Below are positions 7,206-15,398 of a stretch of 54,062 nucleotides of DNA, one piece after another. The translations under genes were made by a program, and so were the position numbers. The stretch comes from Sphingomonas populi (GTDB lineage: Bacteria; Pseudomonadota; Alphaproteobacteria; Sphingomonadales; Sphingomonadaceae), in the NCBI RefSeq assembly GCF_004208535.1, contig NZ_SGIS01000035.1, positions 1 to 54,062 of the forward strand, in the 5' to 3' direction. Under the pieces are notes generated by a model. The model ran no database searches. It saw only the letters and a program-made list of their open reading frames with translations, and had not been told where the DNA came from. Positions within the stretch are counted from its first letter, which is position 1. Every line of letters begins with the position of its first letter.

Positions 7206-7502
7206 GTGGGCGCGAACATCAAACTGATTTGGTTGTCCGATATCGTGAAGCACAAGGGCAACCTGCGGTGCGAGTGCCGTTGTGGCCGTCGATCCGTGCT
7301 CGACGCTGTAAAGCTCGACCGATATTTTCGCGCGCATGGTTGGCCGATCGCGCTCGAAGTGATTGGGCATCATATCAAGTGCTCGCGGTGCGGTGCGAAA
7401 AGCCCCCACATCCGAATGACGGCAGAGGAGCCGCGTGGGCCGCAATGGGGACCGCGACACGAGGAGGATTGGAAGTACCTCGTGAAAAAATTGCGGGGAT
7501 GA
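7206..7502 (+). CDS. Small zinc-ribbon-like protein
   Basis: GTG at 7206 gives 98 residues. Cysteines occur as CECRCG (about residues 22-27) and CSRCG (about 59-63), an arrangement typical of a four-Cys zinc ribbon. The rest is basic with a Trp-rich C-terminus (WGPRHEEDWKYLVKKLRG). It could bind nucleic acid or act as a small regulator of the element, but no family is recognised. It follows the SOS-box gene closely and precedes the integrase by about 100 bases, forming a small cassette between the hairpin array and the integrase. Confidence 0.65.
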   Translation: MGANIKLIWLSDIVKHKGNLRCECRCGRRSVLDAVKLDRYFRAHGWPIALEVIGHHIKCSRCGAKSPHIRMTAEEPRGPQWGPRHEEDWKYLVKKLRG

Positions 7503-7605
7503 TCGCGGCTATAATCAATCATAGAAACATCGTTGTCCAACTGGAGGGACTTGTTTCAATATCGAATGTGAGATAGTTCGCTTTCCGCAACGATCGGAGC
7601 GGGCG

Positions 7606-9009
7606 ATGATCCTTTTGAAATCCAAGGCGGCGTGGAGCGAGCAACGCCAAGTGTGGCGTCTCGATATCCAGTTTCAGGACGCGAGCGGCGCGAGCAAGCG
7701 CACCTTCATCGTCATTCCCGGCGCAGAGCCTCACAAGAGCCGTGGAGCCGCCGAAGCCACGCGTGCCGCAAAAGAGTTCGCGAAGGGCATTGGCGGGCTT
7801 TACGCGGCGTTTTTGGACAAGAACGGGGCCACAAAGCGTCCCAAGCCAGTGGCGAAGCCCACCGCCTCGCCGATGAAAGTGCGCAAGGGGGCGAATCCAA
7901 CCGTCGCTTGGTTGCTCGACCGCTGCCTTGAACATCCCGAAATCTGGGGACCGGTCAAACATCCGGCTAATTACATTTCTGGCGTGCGCAAGCTCAACGC
8001 CATCGTCGGTGACCGGATGGTTTCCGAGTTCGAACCGCCGAACGGTCGCGCGCTGGTGATGGAGGTCGTCAAGACGCTTCGCGCCGAAGGCCACAGCGAT
8101 GGATACGTTCGAAAGATCGCGGGACAGCTTCGGCAAGCGCTCGGCGCGGCAATCGGCCAAGCCATCACAGAACCGATTACGCACCCGGAAAACGGCACGC
8201 TGCTAATCAATGATATGCCCACATTCCCGCCCCTGCCGAAGTCGAAGGGACGCACCGCGACTCTCGATCGGGCACAAGACGAGATCGTTTTCAGCGTTAT
8301 CACTGAGCGTCTCAAACAGGCGGCGAGAGAGGAACGCGCCTACGCGGTGAAACATGGCAAAGAGCACGAGCTTGGTATCGGTGCAGTCGGTCGGGTGGAG
8401 ATCGACGGCGCGGCGGTGTGGCTCAACAGCCGCCGCTATTCATCCACTCAGTGGCGAATCTTCGCGGATTATATCCGCTTCCTACTCGAAACCGGTTGTC
8501 GCCGATCCGAAGGGTTGAGCGTCGGGAATCACTCGATTCGCTATCGCGAAGTGACCGACGACGACGGCAATGTGACCGAGCGCCGCCCTGTCCTGTTTTT
8601 GCCCGGCGAAGTTACGAAGAATGGCGACGACCGGACAATCAACCTCACCCCTCGCCTTCAAGAGCTAATGAAGGTTTGGCAGGCCACGGCGAAGCCCCAT
8701 ACCTTCAAGATTGGCGCCCGGACGATCACCCGCGAAAAAGCTTGGTTCCCGCTCGTCAAAAGTCAGGTTGAAGGGATGTGGTCGCACGTCCGAGCCGACG
8801 TCAAGCGAGTTCATGCCGTGGACCTATCGGCCATCTCCCCCCACCTGCTCCGCCATACGCACGCAACGCGGATGTCGGAGCGCGGCATGTCGGGGAAGCC
8901 GTTACAGGATCATCTCGGACACCGCGACGCACGCACGACGCAGATTTATGACCATGCGCAGCAGGTCGATAACTCCGCTCGATTCTACAAGCGGAACGTC
9001 TCGTCATGA
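7606..9009 (+). CDS. int: Phage tyrosine integrase (site-specific recombinase)
   Basis: The product has 467 residues: an N-terminal arm-binding region (about 1-90), a SAM-like core-binding domain (about 95-190), and a catalytic domain (about 270-467). The active-site set is visible: Arg299 in TGCRRSEG, a candidate Lys338 in the beta-hairpin, His413-x-x-Arg416 in HLLRHTHA, His439 in LGHR, and the nucleophile Tyr448 in TTQIYDHA. It catalyses integration and excision of the element. ATG 7606 has GGAGCGGG just upstream. The gene points at the 3' end of the tRNA-Met gene 145 bases away, the expected target. The protein looks intact. Confidence 0.95.
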   Translation: MILLKSKAAWSEQRQVWRLDIQFQDASGASKRTFIVIPGAEPHKSRGAAEATRAAKEFAKGIGGLYAAFLDKNGATKRPKPVAKPTASPMKVRKGANPTVAWLLDRCLEHPEIWGPVKHPANYISGVRKLNAIVGDRMVSEFEPPNGRALVMEVVKTLRAEGHSDGYVRKIAGQLRQALGAAIGQAITEPITHPENGTLLINDMPTFPPLPKSKGRTATLDRAQDEIVFSVITERLKQAAREERAYAVKHGKEHELGIGAVGRVEIDGAAVWLNSRRYSSTQWRIFADYIRFLLETGCRRSEGLSVGNHSIRYREVTDDDGNVTERRPVLFLPGEVTKNGDDRTINLTPRLQELMKVWQATAKPHTFKIGARTITREKAWFPLVKSQVEGMWSHVRADVKRVHAVDLSAISPHLLRHTHATRMSERGMSGKPLQDHLGHRDARTTQIYDHAQQVDNSARFYKRNVSS

Positions 9010-9058
9010 ACCGATTCGCTGGGGGTAATCCCTCCCTACGGGGGACGCAGGTGATTCT

Positions 9059-9172
9059 TGAAACATGCTGAAACATCGCCTCCGAAATTGTTTCGGATTT
9101 TGCCCCCGCAGGGGATGTTTCAACCGCTAAGTGCCTGATTTCTCAACGTCGAATGGTAGCGAAGGAGGGACT
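9059..9172. other. Candidate right attachment region (attR) with repeated TGAAACAT elements
   Basis: TGAAACAT occurs at 9059-9066 and again at 9069-9076, with its inverse ATGTTTCA at 9115-9122, between the integrase and the tRNA 3' end. Short repeated elements spaced like this are typical of integrase arm-type sites. The crossover core would be in the tRNA 3' part (from 9154). The matching core copy should lie left of the window and was not found inside it. Confidence 0.4.
9082..9101 (+). terminator. Candidate terminator after the integrase
   Basis: CCGAAA TTG TTTCGG (9082-9096) forms a perfect 6-bp stem with a 3-base loop and is followed by ATTTT. It lies 73 bases after the integrase stop. 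The stem is short and only moderately GC-rich, so efficiency is uncertain; it could equally be a binding site in the attachment region. Confidence 0.4.
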
Positions 9173-9230
9173 TGAACCCCCGACCCCAGGATTATGATTC
9201 CCGTGCTCTAACCAACTGAGCTACTTCGCC
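9154..9230 (-). tRNA. tRNA-Met (anticodon CAU)
   Basis: Read on the minus strand, the sequence folds as a cloverleaf: acceptor GGCGAAG/CTTCGCT, D-arm GCTC/GAGC, anticodon stem CGGGA/TCCTG with loop ATCATAA (CAT at 34-36), variable loop GGGTC, T-arm GGGGG TTCAAGT CCCTC, and an encoded CCA. It matches elongator tRNA-Met of alphaproteobacteria. A CAU tRNA that is lysidine-modified for Ile cannot be fully excluded from sequence alone. Its 3' end faces the prophage and is the likely integration target; the gene remains whole. Confidence 0.95.
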
Positions 9231-9275
9231 TCGTCATCGCGAGAGCGGCGCCTATAAGTGCGCGAAACCGGGCGG

Positions 9276-9797
9276 TCAAGCGAACATATGGCGCGACAGC
9301 GGCTCCCACGGGCCGCCGCGATAATACCAGCTCGCCAGACCCGCGATCGCCACCGTGCGGGGCCGGAAATCGACCGACAGCGCGCCCAGCAGCGCCTTCG
9401 CCTCGGCGGGCGGCACCTTGTTCTGGATGGTGACGTGCGGACGCCAGCCGGCGCGGTCCTGCGGCATCAATAGCGGTGCGAAAGCGTGCGCGATCGAATC
9501 GCGGATATCCTCCAGCGCCGGGCTTTCGATTCGGAACGCGACACCGCCGCCGAGCGACATCAGCCCGCCGATCCGCGCATCGGGCGGCGCCACCCCGCGC
9601 GTCGCCGCCGACAGCCGCTGCTTGAGCTCGGCCGTGACCGAGGGTGGGAGATGGTGGAACATCGTCAGATGTGCCGCCAGTTGGTTGCGCTCAGGCGGGA
9701 AGTGGCGCTTGCGCAGGCCATCGAAGAACGCCGCATCGGTCTTGCCGAACAGCGCCGTCACGATAACGGGCGCAGCTATCGATGAGGCCTCGCTCAA
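9276..9797 (-). CDS. 2'-5' RNA ligase / 2H phosphoesterase family protein
   Basis: The two HxT/S motifs of the 2H superfamily are visible: HLTMF in the N-terminal half and HVTIQ in the C-terminal half, on a protein of about 170 residues, the usual size. Such proteins hydrolyse or ligate cyclic or 2'-5' phosphodiester bonds in RNA or nucleotides. TTG at 9797 is chosen as start because it overlaps the kup stop (TTGA) and keeps the beta-strand APVIVTALFG inside the protein; GTG at 9761 is the alternative. It is probably co-transcribed with kup. Confidence 0.8.
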   Translation of the reverse strand: MSEASSIAAPVIVTALFGKTDAAFFDGLRKRHFPPERNQLAAHLTMFHHLPPSVTAELKQRLSAATRGVAPPDARIGGLMSLGGGVAFRIESPALEDIRDSIAHAFAPLLMPQDRAGWRPHVTIQNKVPPAEAKALLGALSVDFRPRTVAIAGLASWYYRGGPWEPLSRHMFA

Positions 9798-11731
9798 ATC
9801 TCGAGCTGGCTGCCGAGTTCGACGACGCGGTTGGTCGGCAGGCGGAAGAACTCCATCGCGCTTTCGGCGTTGCGCAGCATCCACGCGAACAGCTTCTCGC
9901 GCCAGATCATCATGCCGGGCCGCGCCGACGGCAGCAGCGTCTGCCGCGCCAGGAAGAAGCTGGTGTCCATCATGCGGAATTCAGCGCCACAGCGATGCAC
10001 GTTGGCGAGCGCGACCGGCACGTCGGGTTCCTCGATGAAGCCGTATTTCAGGATCATCCGGTGGAAGCCGTGGGTCAGGTCTTCGAGATGGCAGCGCTGC
10101 CCCTCCGCGACATAGGGCTCATCGACGATCTTCACCGTCAGCAGGATGATCCGCTCGTGCAGCACCTTGTTGTGCTTGAGGTTGTGGAGCAGCGCGTGCG
10201 GCACACCCTCCGGGGTCGAGGTCATGAACACCGCCGTGCCGGGCACGCGAGTCGCGGCGGTGGCGGCGGACTGGATGAACACCTTGATCGGCATCGCGCC
10301 CTCGCGCATCCGCGCGATCATCAACTGCCGCCCTTTCGACCAGGTCGTCAGGATCGTGAAGATGATGAAGCCGGCAAGCAGCGGGAACCAGCCGCCCGAC
10401 ACGATCTTGGTCAAATTGGCGGTGAAATACGCGCCATCGACCAGGAAGAACACCGCGAGCAGCGGCACGGCGGCGATCAGCGGCCAGTTCCACAAGCGGC
10501 GCAGCACCACCACCAGCAGGCAGGTGTCGATCAGCATCGCCCCCGTCACCGCGATGCCATAGGCAGCGGTGAGGTTCGACGAACTGCGGAAGAACGCGAC
10601 CAGCAGCAGCACCATCGCCAGCAGCAGCCAGTTGATGAGCGGAATGTAGATCTGCCCGGCGGTCGCGGCATTGGTATGTTCGATGCGCAACCGCGGCATG
10701 AAGCCGAGCTGGATCGCCTGTTGCGTCACCGAGAATGCGCCGGAGATCACCGCCTGGCTGGCGATCATCGCCGCCGCCGTCGCGATGAAGACCAGCGGCA
10801 GTTCCCAGCCTTCGGGCGCGAGTTTGTAGAACGGGCTTTCCAGCGCCGGCACGCCGTCGCGGAACAGCAAGGCGCCCTGCCCCATATAGTTGAGCATCAA
10901 AGCCGGCAGCACGAAGAACATCCACGACACGCGAATCGGCTTGCGGCCGAAATGCCCCATGTCGGCATAGAGCGCCTCCGCGCCGGTCACCGCCAGCACA
11001 ACCGAGCCGAGCGCGAGGAACGCCCGCACCGGATCGTGGTAGAAGAACAAGGCGGCGTAATGCGGCGAGAGCGCCCACAGGATGCCCGGCGTCTTGACCA
11101 TGCTCATCACGCCGAGCGTGGCGATCACGACGAAATACAACAGCATGACCGGGCCGAAGAACAGCCCGATCTTGGCGGTGCCTTTGCTCTGGATGACGAA
11201 CAACGCGATGATGATGAGCGCCGAGAGCGGCAGCACCAGATGCGACAGGCTCGGCTGCGCGACCGCGAGACCCTCGACCGCGCCGAGCACCGTCACGGCG
11301 GGCGTGATCATGCTGTCCCCGTAGAACAACGCGGTCGCGAACACGCCAAGCAGCACGATTCCGCGCGACCAGCGGATCTGCTTCACCCGCCCCGAGATCA
11401 GCGCGAGCAAGGCGAGACTGCCGCCCTCGCCCTTGTTGTCGGCGCGCATGATGATCGTGACGTACTGGATCGTCACGACGAGCAGCATCGACCAGAAGAT
11501 CAGGCTGACCACGCCCATGATGTGCAGCGCATCGACAGCGAGCTTGTGATGCCCGGCGAAGGTTTCGCGAAAGGCGTAGAGCGGGCTGGTGCCGATATCG
11601 CCGAACACCACGCCGATCGCACCGAGCGCGAGCTTCGGCAGCGGGTCCGCGCCATGCGAGGGGGCGCCGGGCGTCGCGAGATCGGCTCCGGCGGGCACGG
11701 GTTCAGCCGCGCTGGTTACGATGTTGCTCAC
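9794..11731 (-). CDS. kup: Low-affinity K+ uptake protein Kup
   Basis: This 645-residue inner-membrane protein has about 12 hydrophobic segments in its first 480 residues and a soluble C-terminal domain, as in the Kup/HAK/KT family. The signature GDIGTSPLY occupies residues 44-52, and NKGEGG follows after the second loop. The family imports potassium in symport with protons. An N-terminal extension of about 30 residues rich in Ala and Pro precedes the first helix. The downstream 2H phosphoesterase overlaps its stop. There is no visible riboswitch in the 127 bases upstream. Confidence 0.95.
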   Translation of the reverse strand: MSNIVTSAAEPVPAGADLATPGAPSHGADPLPKLALGAIGVVFGDIGTSPLYAFRETFAGHHKLAVDALHIMGVVSLIFWSMLLVVTIQYVTIIMRADNKGEGGSLALLALISGRVKQIRWSRGIVLLGVFATALFYGDSMITPAVTVLGAVEGLAVAQPSLSHLVLPLSALIIIALFVIQSKGTAKIGLFFGPVMLLYFVVIATLGVMSMVKTPGILWALSPHYAALFFYHDPVRAFLALGSVVLAVTGAEALYADMGHFGRKPIRVSWMFFVLPALMLNYMGQGALLFRDGVPALESPFYKLAPEGWELPLVFIATAAAMIASQAVISGAFSVTQQAIQLGFMPRLRIEHTNAATAGQIYIPLINWLLLAMVLLLVAFFRSSSNLTAAYGIAVTGAMLIDTCLLVVVLRRLWNWPLIAAVPLLAVFFLVDGAYFTANLTKIVSGGWFPLLAGFIIFTILTTWSKGRQLMIARMREGAMPIKVFIQSAATAATRVPGTAVFMTSTPEGVPHALLHNLKHNKVLHERIILLTVKIVDEPYVAEGQRCHLEDLTHGFHRMILKYGFIEEPDVPVALANVHRCGAEFRMMDTSFFLARQTLLPSARPGMMIWREKLFAWMLRNAESAMEFFRLPTNRVVELGSQLEI

Positions 11732-11858
11732 TGGAAGGCAGTTCTTGCCCGAAAATCAATCATATATGACATATGCAGACCGATCGCGCCCCAGTGATCC
11801 ACCGATGGAATCCACAGCGGCAGGCCCGTAGCATGGCGCTCGGGTCGTTAGCAATCTG

Positions 11859-12794
11859 TCATGTGGGGATGCGCTGGCCCGGTTCAAGACTCGCCCCGGC
11901 ATAGGAACGCGCCAAGGTCAGGATCGCAGTGGCGTGGCGCGCGGCGATCGCGGCGGTATCGGCACCGTATCCGCCGCCGACCGTGCTGGCGAGCGGGATG
12001 CCGCGTGTGATCGCGAGCCGCGCGACCAGTGTTTCGCGCGCGATCAGCCCGGCCTCGGTGAGCGCGAGCCGGCCGAGTCGGTCACCGCCGAACGGATCGA
12101 CGCCGGCCTGATACAGGATGAGCTGGGGCCGCACGCTGTCCAGCAAAGGCGCGAGCGACTCCTCCAGCGCATGCAGATAGGCCGCGTCGCCGGTGCCGTC
12201 GGGGAGCGCCACGTCGAGCGTCGAGCACGCCTTTCGCGCCGGGAAGTTCTTCTCGGCATGGATCGAATAGGTCGCGATCCCGTCCCGCCCGGCGCACAAG
12301 GACGCGGTGCCGTCGCCCTGATGCACGTCGCAATCGACCACCAGCAGCCGCTCGACACGGCCCTCTTCGACCAGCCGCACCGCCGCCACTGCGAGATCGT
12401 TGAGCACGCAATAGCCCGATCCGGTGGCCGCGAGCGCATGATGGCTGCCGCCCGCAGTGTTCGCCGCATAGCCGTGGTCGAGCGCCAGCCGCCCGGCCAG
12501 CCACGTCCCGCCGACAACATGCCGCGATCGTTCCGCCACCGCCGCCGTCACCGGGAAGCCGATGCGGCGCGCCTTCTCCGCCGGTACGCGCGCCTCCAGC
12601 ACCTCGGCGATATACTCCGGGTCATGCACCGCCTCCAGCCACGCGCGCGGCATCGGCTCGGGTTCGAACCAGCCGAGGTGCTCGCCCTCGTTGCGCAACA
12701 GGTCGCGCAGCAGCCCGTTCTTGCTGAGCTGAGTCGGGCTGTTCGCATGTGCGGCGGAAACATAAGCGGGATGATGGACGACCGGGATCACCAC
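11859..12794 (-). CDS. Histone deacetylase-like (acetylpolyamine amidohydrolase) family protein
   Basis: The 311-residue product carries the arginase/deacetylase-fold signatures: His118-His119 in GGSHHA, the zinc ligands in DCDVHQGDGT (Asp156, His158) and Asp233 in GVDPFGGD. A catalytic tyrosine equivalent is expected near the C-terminal GGGYG. Bacterial members remove acetyl groups from polyamines or small amines, or act on acetylated proteins; the substrate here is unknown. It is transcribed away from the hydrolase at 12848, leaving only 53 bases for both promoters. Confidence 0.9.
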   Translation of the reverse strand: MVIPVVHHPAYVSAAHANSPTQLSKNGLLRDLLRNEGEHLGWFEPEPMPRAWLEAVHDPEYIAEVLEARVPAEKARRIGFPVTAAVAERSRHVVGGTWLAGRLALDHGYAANTAGGSHHALAATGSGYCVLNDLAVAAVRLVEEGRVERLLVVDCDVHQGDGTASLCAGRDGIATYSIHAEKNFPARKACSTLDVALPDGTGDAAYLHALEESLAPLLDSVRPQLILYQAGVDPFGGDRLGRLALTEAGLIARETLVARLAITRGIPLASTVGGGYGADTAAIAARHATAILTLARSYAGASLEPGQRIPT

Positions 12795-12847
12795 GCTTAG
12801 GTAGGATCGCGGTCCGCTTGGTGCAAAGCGGCGATAAGGAGGCGTGT

Positions 12848-13834
12848 TTGGCCGAGGTGTATGTTCGCCCCGATGTGCGTGGTTTTCTCGCCTTTCTGAA
12901 CGCCGCGCCCGGACCGCGCATGCACGAAGTCGATGCCGCCCGTGCCCGTATGATGCTGCGGTCTATCAAGGACATCGCCGATCTGCCGATCGGTACACTC
13001 GGCACGATGCTCGACCTGACCATCCCCGGTCCGGCTGGCGATCTGCCCGCGCGGCTGTTCGATCCGCGTAGCGTGCGTGATCCCGGCCCGCTGGTGCTGT
13101 TCTTCCACGGCGGCGGCTTCGTCATCGGCGATCTCGACACGCATGCGAGCTTCTGCGCCGAAATGGCGCGCGCGCTCGATCTGCCGGTGCTGGCGGTCGA
13201 TTACCGGCTCGCGCCCGAACATCGCTGGCCCGCCGCGCCCGACGATTGCGAGGCCGCTGCGCGCTGGGTCGCAAGCAACCCCGCCGAACTGCCGCGCGTC
13301 ACGACCGACCTCGTCTTGTGCGGCGACAGCGCGGGCGGCAACCTCGCGATCATCACCGCAATGGCGCTGCGTGACGATCCCGCGCCGCTGCCGGTGTTGG
13401 CGCACCTGCTGTTCTATCCCGCCGCCGACGGCTCGCGCACCTACCCGAGCTTCGCCGCGTTCGAGAGCGGCTATCTGCTCGATCGCGACAGCCTCCAGTG
13501 GTTCGCCGACGCCTATCAGGCCGATTTCACCCACCCACGCGCCTCGCCGTTGCTCGGCGATCTCGCCGACATGCCGCCCGCCACGGTGCTGACCACCAGC
13601 CTCGACCCGCTCCGCGATCAGGGCCGTGCCTATGCTGCCGCGCTCGCGCAGGCCGGCGTGCCGGTGACGTTCCGCGAAGCAAATGGCACGGTTCACGGCT
13701 TCATCACCTTGCGTCAGGCGATCCCCTCGGCGGTCGCGGACTGCGCCGGCGTCTTCGCACTTGCGAAGACGATGATTGCGGAGAGTGTGGCCGCGCGGCT
13801 AACGTCGCCCGCACCGACCTCAGAGGCGCGTTGA
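12848..13834 (+). CDS. Alpha/beta hydrolase of the hormone-sensitive-lipase (bacterial HSL) family
   Basis: TTG at 12848 is chosen because AAGGAGG lies six bases before it, giving 328 residues. The oxyanion motif HGGG (87-90), the nucleophile elbow GDSAG (Ser161), an acid in SLDPLRD (Asp253) and His283 in VHGF are all visible. Members hydrolyse short-chain carboxyl esters. The N-terminal 60 residues form the usual cap. The gene is 3 bases from rppH and likely shares its transcript, though no functional link is evident. Confidence 0.9.
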   Translation: MAEVYVRPDVRGFLAFLNAAPGPRMHEVDAARARMMLRSIKDIADLPIGTLGTMLDLTIPGPAGDLPARLFDPRSVRDPGPLVLFFHGGGFVIGDLDTHASFCAEMARALDLPVLAVDYRLAPEHRWPAAPDDCEAAARWVASNPAELPRVTTDLVLCGDSAGGNLAIITAMALRDDPAPLPVLAHLLFYPAADGSRTYPSFAAFESGYLLDRDSLQWFADAYQADFTHPRASPLLGDLADMPPATVLTTSLDPLRDQGRAYAAALAQAGVPVTFREANGTVHGFITLRQAIPSAVADCAGVFALAKTMIAESVAARLTSPAPTSEAR

Positions 13835-13837
13835 GCG

Positions 13838-14317
13838 ATGACCGATCCCACTATGCTTCCCTATCGCCCGTGCGCTGGGCTGATGATCCTCAACCGCGAG
13901 GGCCGCGTCTTCGTCGGCCAGCGCAAGGACACCAGCATCGAGGCGTGGCAGATGCCGCAGGGCGGGATCGATCCCGGCGAGGACGCCGAGACTGCGGCGC
14001 TGCGGGAATTGCACGAGGAAACCGGCATCGTCGCGGATCGCGTCGAACTGATCGCGATCGCTTCGAAGGAACTCACCTACGATCTGCCGCCCGATCTCGT
14101 CGGCAAGGTGTGGAAGGGCAAATGGCGCGGCCAGCGCCAGCGCTGGTTCCTCTACCGCTTCCTCGGCGACGACAGCGAGATCGACATCGCCACCGAGCAT
14201 GAGGAATTCATCGCCTGGCGCTGGATCGAACCCGCCCAACTGCCCGCGCTGATCGTGCCGTTCAAGAAGGCGCTGTACGAGGAAATCCTCGTGCTGTTCC
14301 GCGATTATCTCGATTGA
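13838..14317 (+). CDS. rppH: RNA pyrophosphohydrolase RppH (Nudix)
   Basis: The 159-residue product opens with YRPCAGLMILN and has a complete Nudix box from Gly42 to Ile64 with Glu48 and RELHEETG. The stretch WQMPQGGIDPGED is typical of RppH/IalA proteins. The enzyme removes pyrophosphate from 5'-triphosphorylated RNA and so starts RNA decay. In alphaproteobacteria it is also known as the invasion-associated IalA. The length matches the family. Confidence 0.95.
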   Translation: MTDPTMLPYRPCAGLMILNREGRVFVGQRKDTSIEAWQMPQGGIDPGEDAETAALRELHEETGIVADRVELIAIASKELTYDLPPDLVGKVWKGKWRGQRQRWFLYRFLGDDSEIDIATEHEEFIAWRWIEPAQLPALIVPFKKALYEEILVLFRDYLD

Positions 14318-14387
14318 TGCGGTCAGCGGCCCCGTCCCGGCGGCAGACTGAAGTCGTCAAGATGGCCACCGATGCTATGGTAATGAC

Positions 14388-15308
14388 ATGGTATTTTCGT
14401 TGATTCTGGTCGCCGCGCCGGTTCTGGACCCGGCGCCAGCCCCGACGGGCGCGTCGCCGGCCAAAAACGACGCACCGCTGCCGCCGCAGCTCAAGGCGAT
14501 GCTCGACGCGGCGATCGCGTCGGGCAACGAGAACGACATCAATATCATCGCCAAATACACGTCCAACGCCGCGCCCGAATCCGCGCGCACGATCAAGGCG
14601 TCGGTCGATGGCTGGCGCAAGGCGCGCGAGGCCAAGCGCGTCGAGACGATCGTCGAGGCCGGCCCGTTCGATCTGTGGAAAGGCAGCGTCCAGCTCGGCG
14701 GCTATGCCACCACCGGCAACACCAACGATCTCGGCGTCAACGCGGCGGTGAAGCTCAGCCGTGAGACGTTACAGTGGAAGCACACCGTCACGCTCGCCGT
14801 CGACTACAAGCAGAGCAGCGGTGTCATCAGCCGCGAGCATTATCTCGCCGCGTATGAGCCGAACTACAAATTCTCCGAACGCGGCTATATCTACGGCACC
14901 GGCAGCTACGAGAGCGACCGCTTCCTCGGCTATTACAACCGCTATGCCGGCTCGGTCGGCGCGGGTTTCGGCGTGGTCCGCGCGCCGGGCGTCAAGCTCG
15001 ATCTCGAAGTCGGCCCCGCCTATCGCCGCACGTCCTTCACCGATGCGACGCAGGAGAACAGCTTCGCCGCGCGCGGATCGATGGATTTCGCGCTGAAGCT
15101 CAACCGCGCGATCTCGGTCACTCAGGCCGCGTCGGTCTATTTCCAGAAAATCAACAGTACGGTCAGCAGCGTCTCGGCGATCAACGCCAAGCTGTTCGGG
15201 CCGCTCTCCGCGAAACTCTCCTACGCCGTGCAATATGAGAGCGCGCCGCCGATCGGGCGCGTCAGCACCGATACGTCGAGCACTGCGTCGATCGTGTATA
15301 GTTTCTGA
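14388..15308 (+). CDS. DUF481 family outer-membrane protein
   Basis: The product has 306 residues. A hydrophobic N-terminus (MVFSLILVAAPVLDP) suggests export. After a helical segment (about 30-90), alternating beta-strands begin with WKGSVQLGGYATTGNTND and end in an aromatic TASIVYSF, the C-terminal signature of outer-membrane barrels. DUF481 proteins (YdiY-like) are induced by salt in some bacteria; their function is otherwise unclear. The gene stands alone, 70 bases after rppH. Confidence 0.85.
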   Translation: MVFSLILVAAPVLDPAPAPTGASPAKNDAPLPPQLKAMLDAAIASGNENDINIIAKYTSNAAPESARTIKASVDGWRKAREAKRVETIVEAGPFDLWKGSVQLGGYATTGNTNDLGVNAAVKLSRETLQWKHTVTLAVDYKQSSGVISREHYLAAYEPNYKFSERGYIYGTGSYESDRFLGYYNRYAGSVGAGFGVVRAPGVKLDLEVGPAYRRTSFTDATQENSFAARGSMDFALKLNRAISVTQAASVYFQKINSTVSSVSAINAKLFGPLSAKLSYAVQYESAPPIGRVSTDTSSTASIVYSF

Positions 15309-15398
15309 TCGTCGGGCCGATTGCGCAGCGGTAACGGATCGGCGGCAAGCGAACCGCAACGGGTGGAGTAACGCCCGGTCCCGCGCTAGGCTCCGGCG

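Larger units (their letters stand above)
127..9153 (+). mobile_element. Right portion of a tailed-phage prophage (tail genes to integrase)
   Basis: All convincing genes between the IS end and the tRNA-Met gene lie on the plus strand, are short-spaced or overlapping, and encode tail proteins, small membrane proteins and a tyrosine integrase. Base composition is visibly less GC-rich than in the chromosomal genes to the right. The integrase sits last, pointing at the 3' end of a tRNA gene, the usual layout of a tRNA-integrated element. No capsid, terminase, repressor or endolysin gene is in view, and the left attachment site must lie before base 1. Because of the IS interruption the prophage may be defective. 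Confidence 0.85.

Noticed and set aside
9782..11797. Open frame of 671 codons on the plus strand opposite kup.
   Set aside because: It is the antisense shadow of a well-conserved transporter; the Arg/His/Gln-rich composition is typical of such shadows in high-GC DNA.
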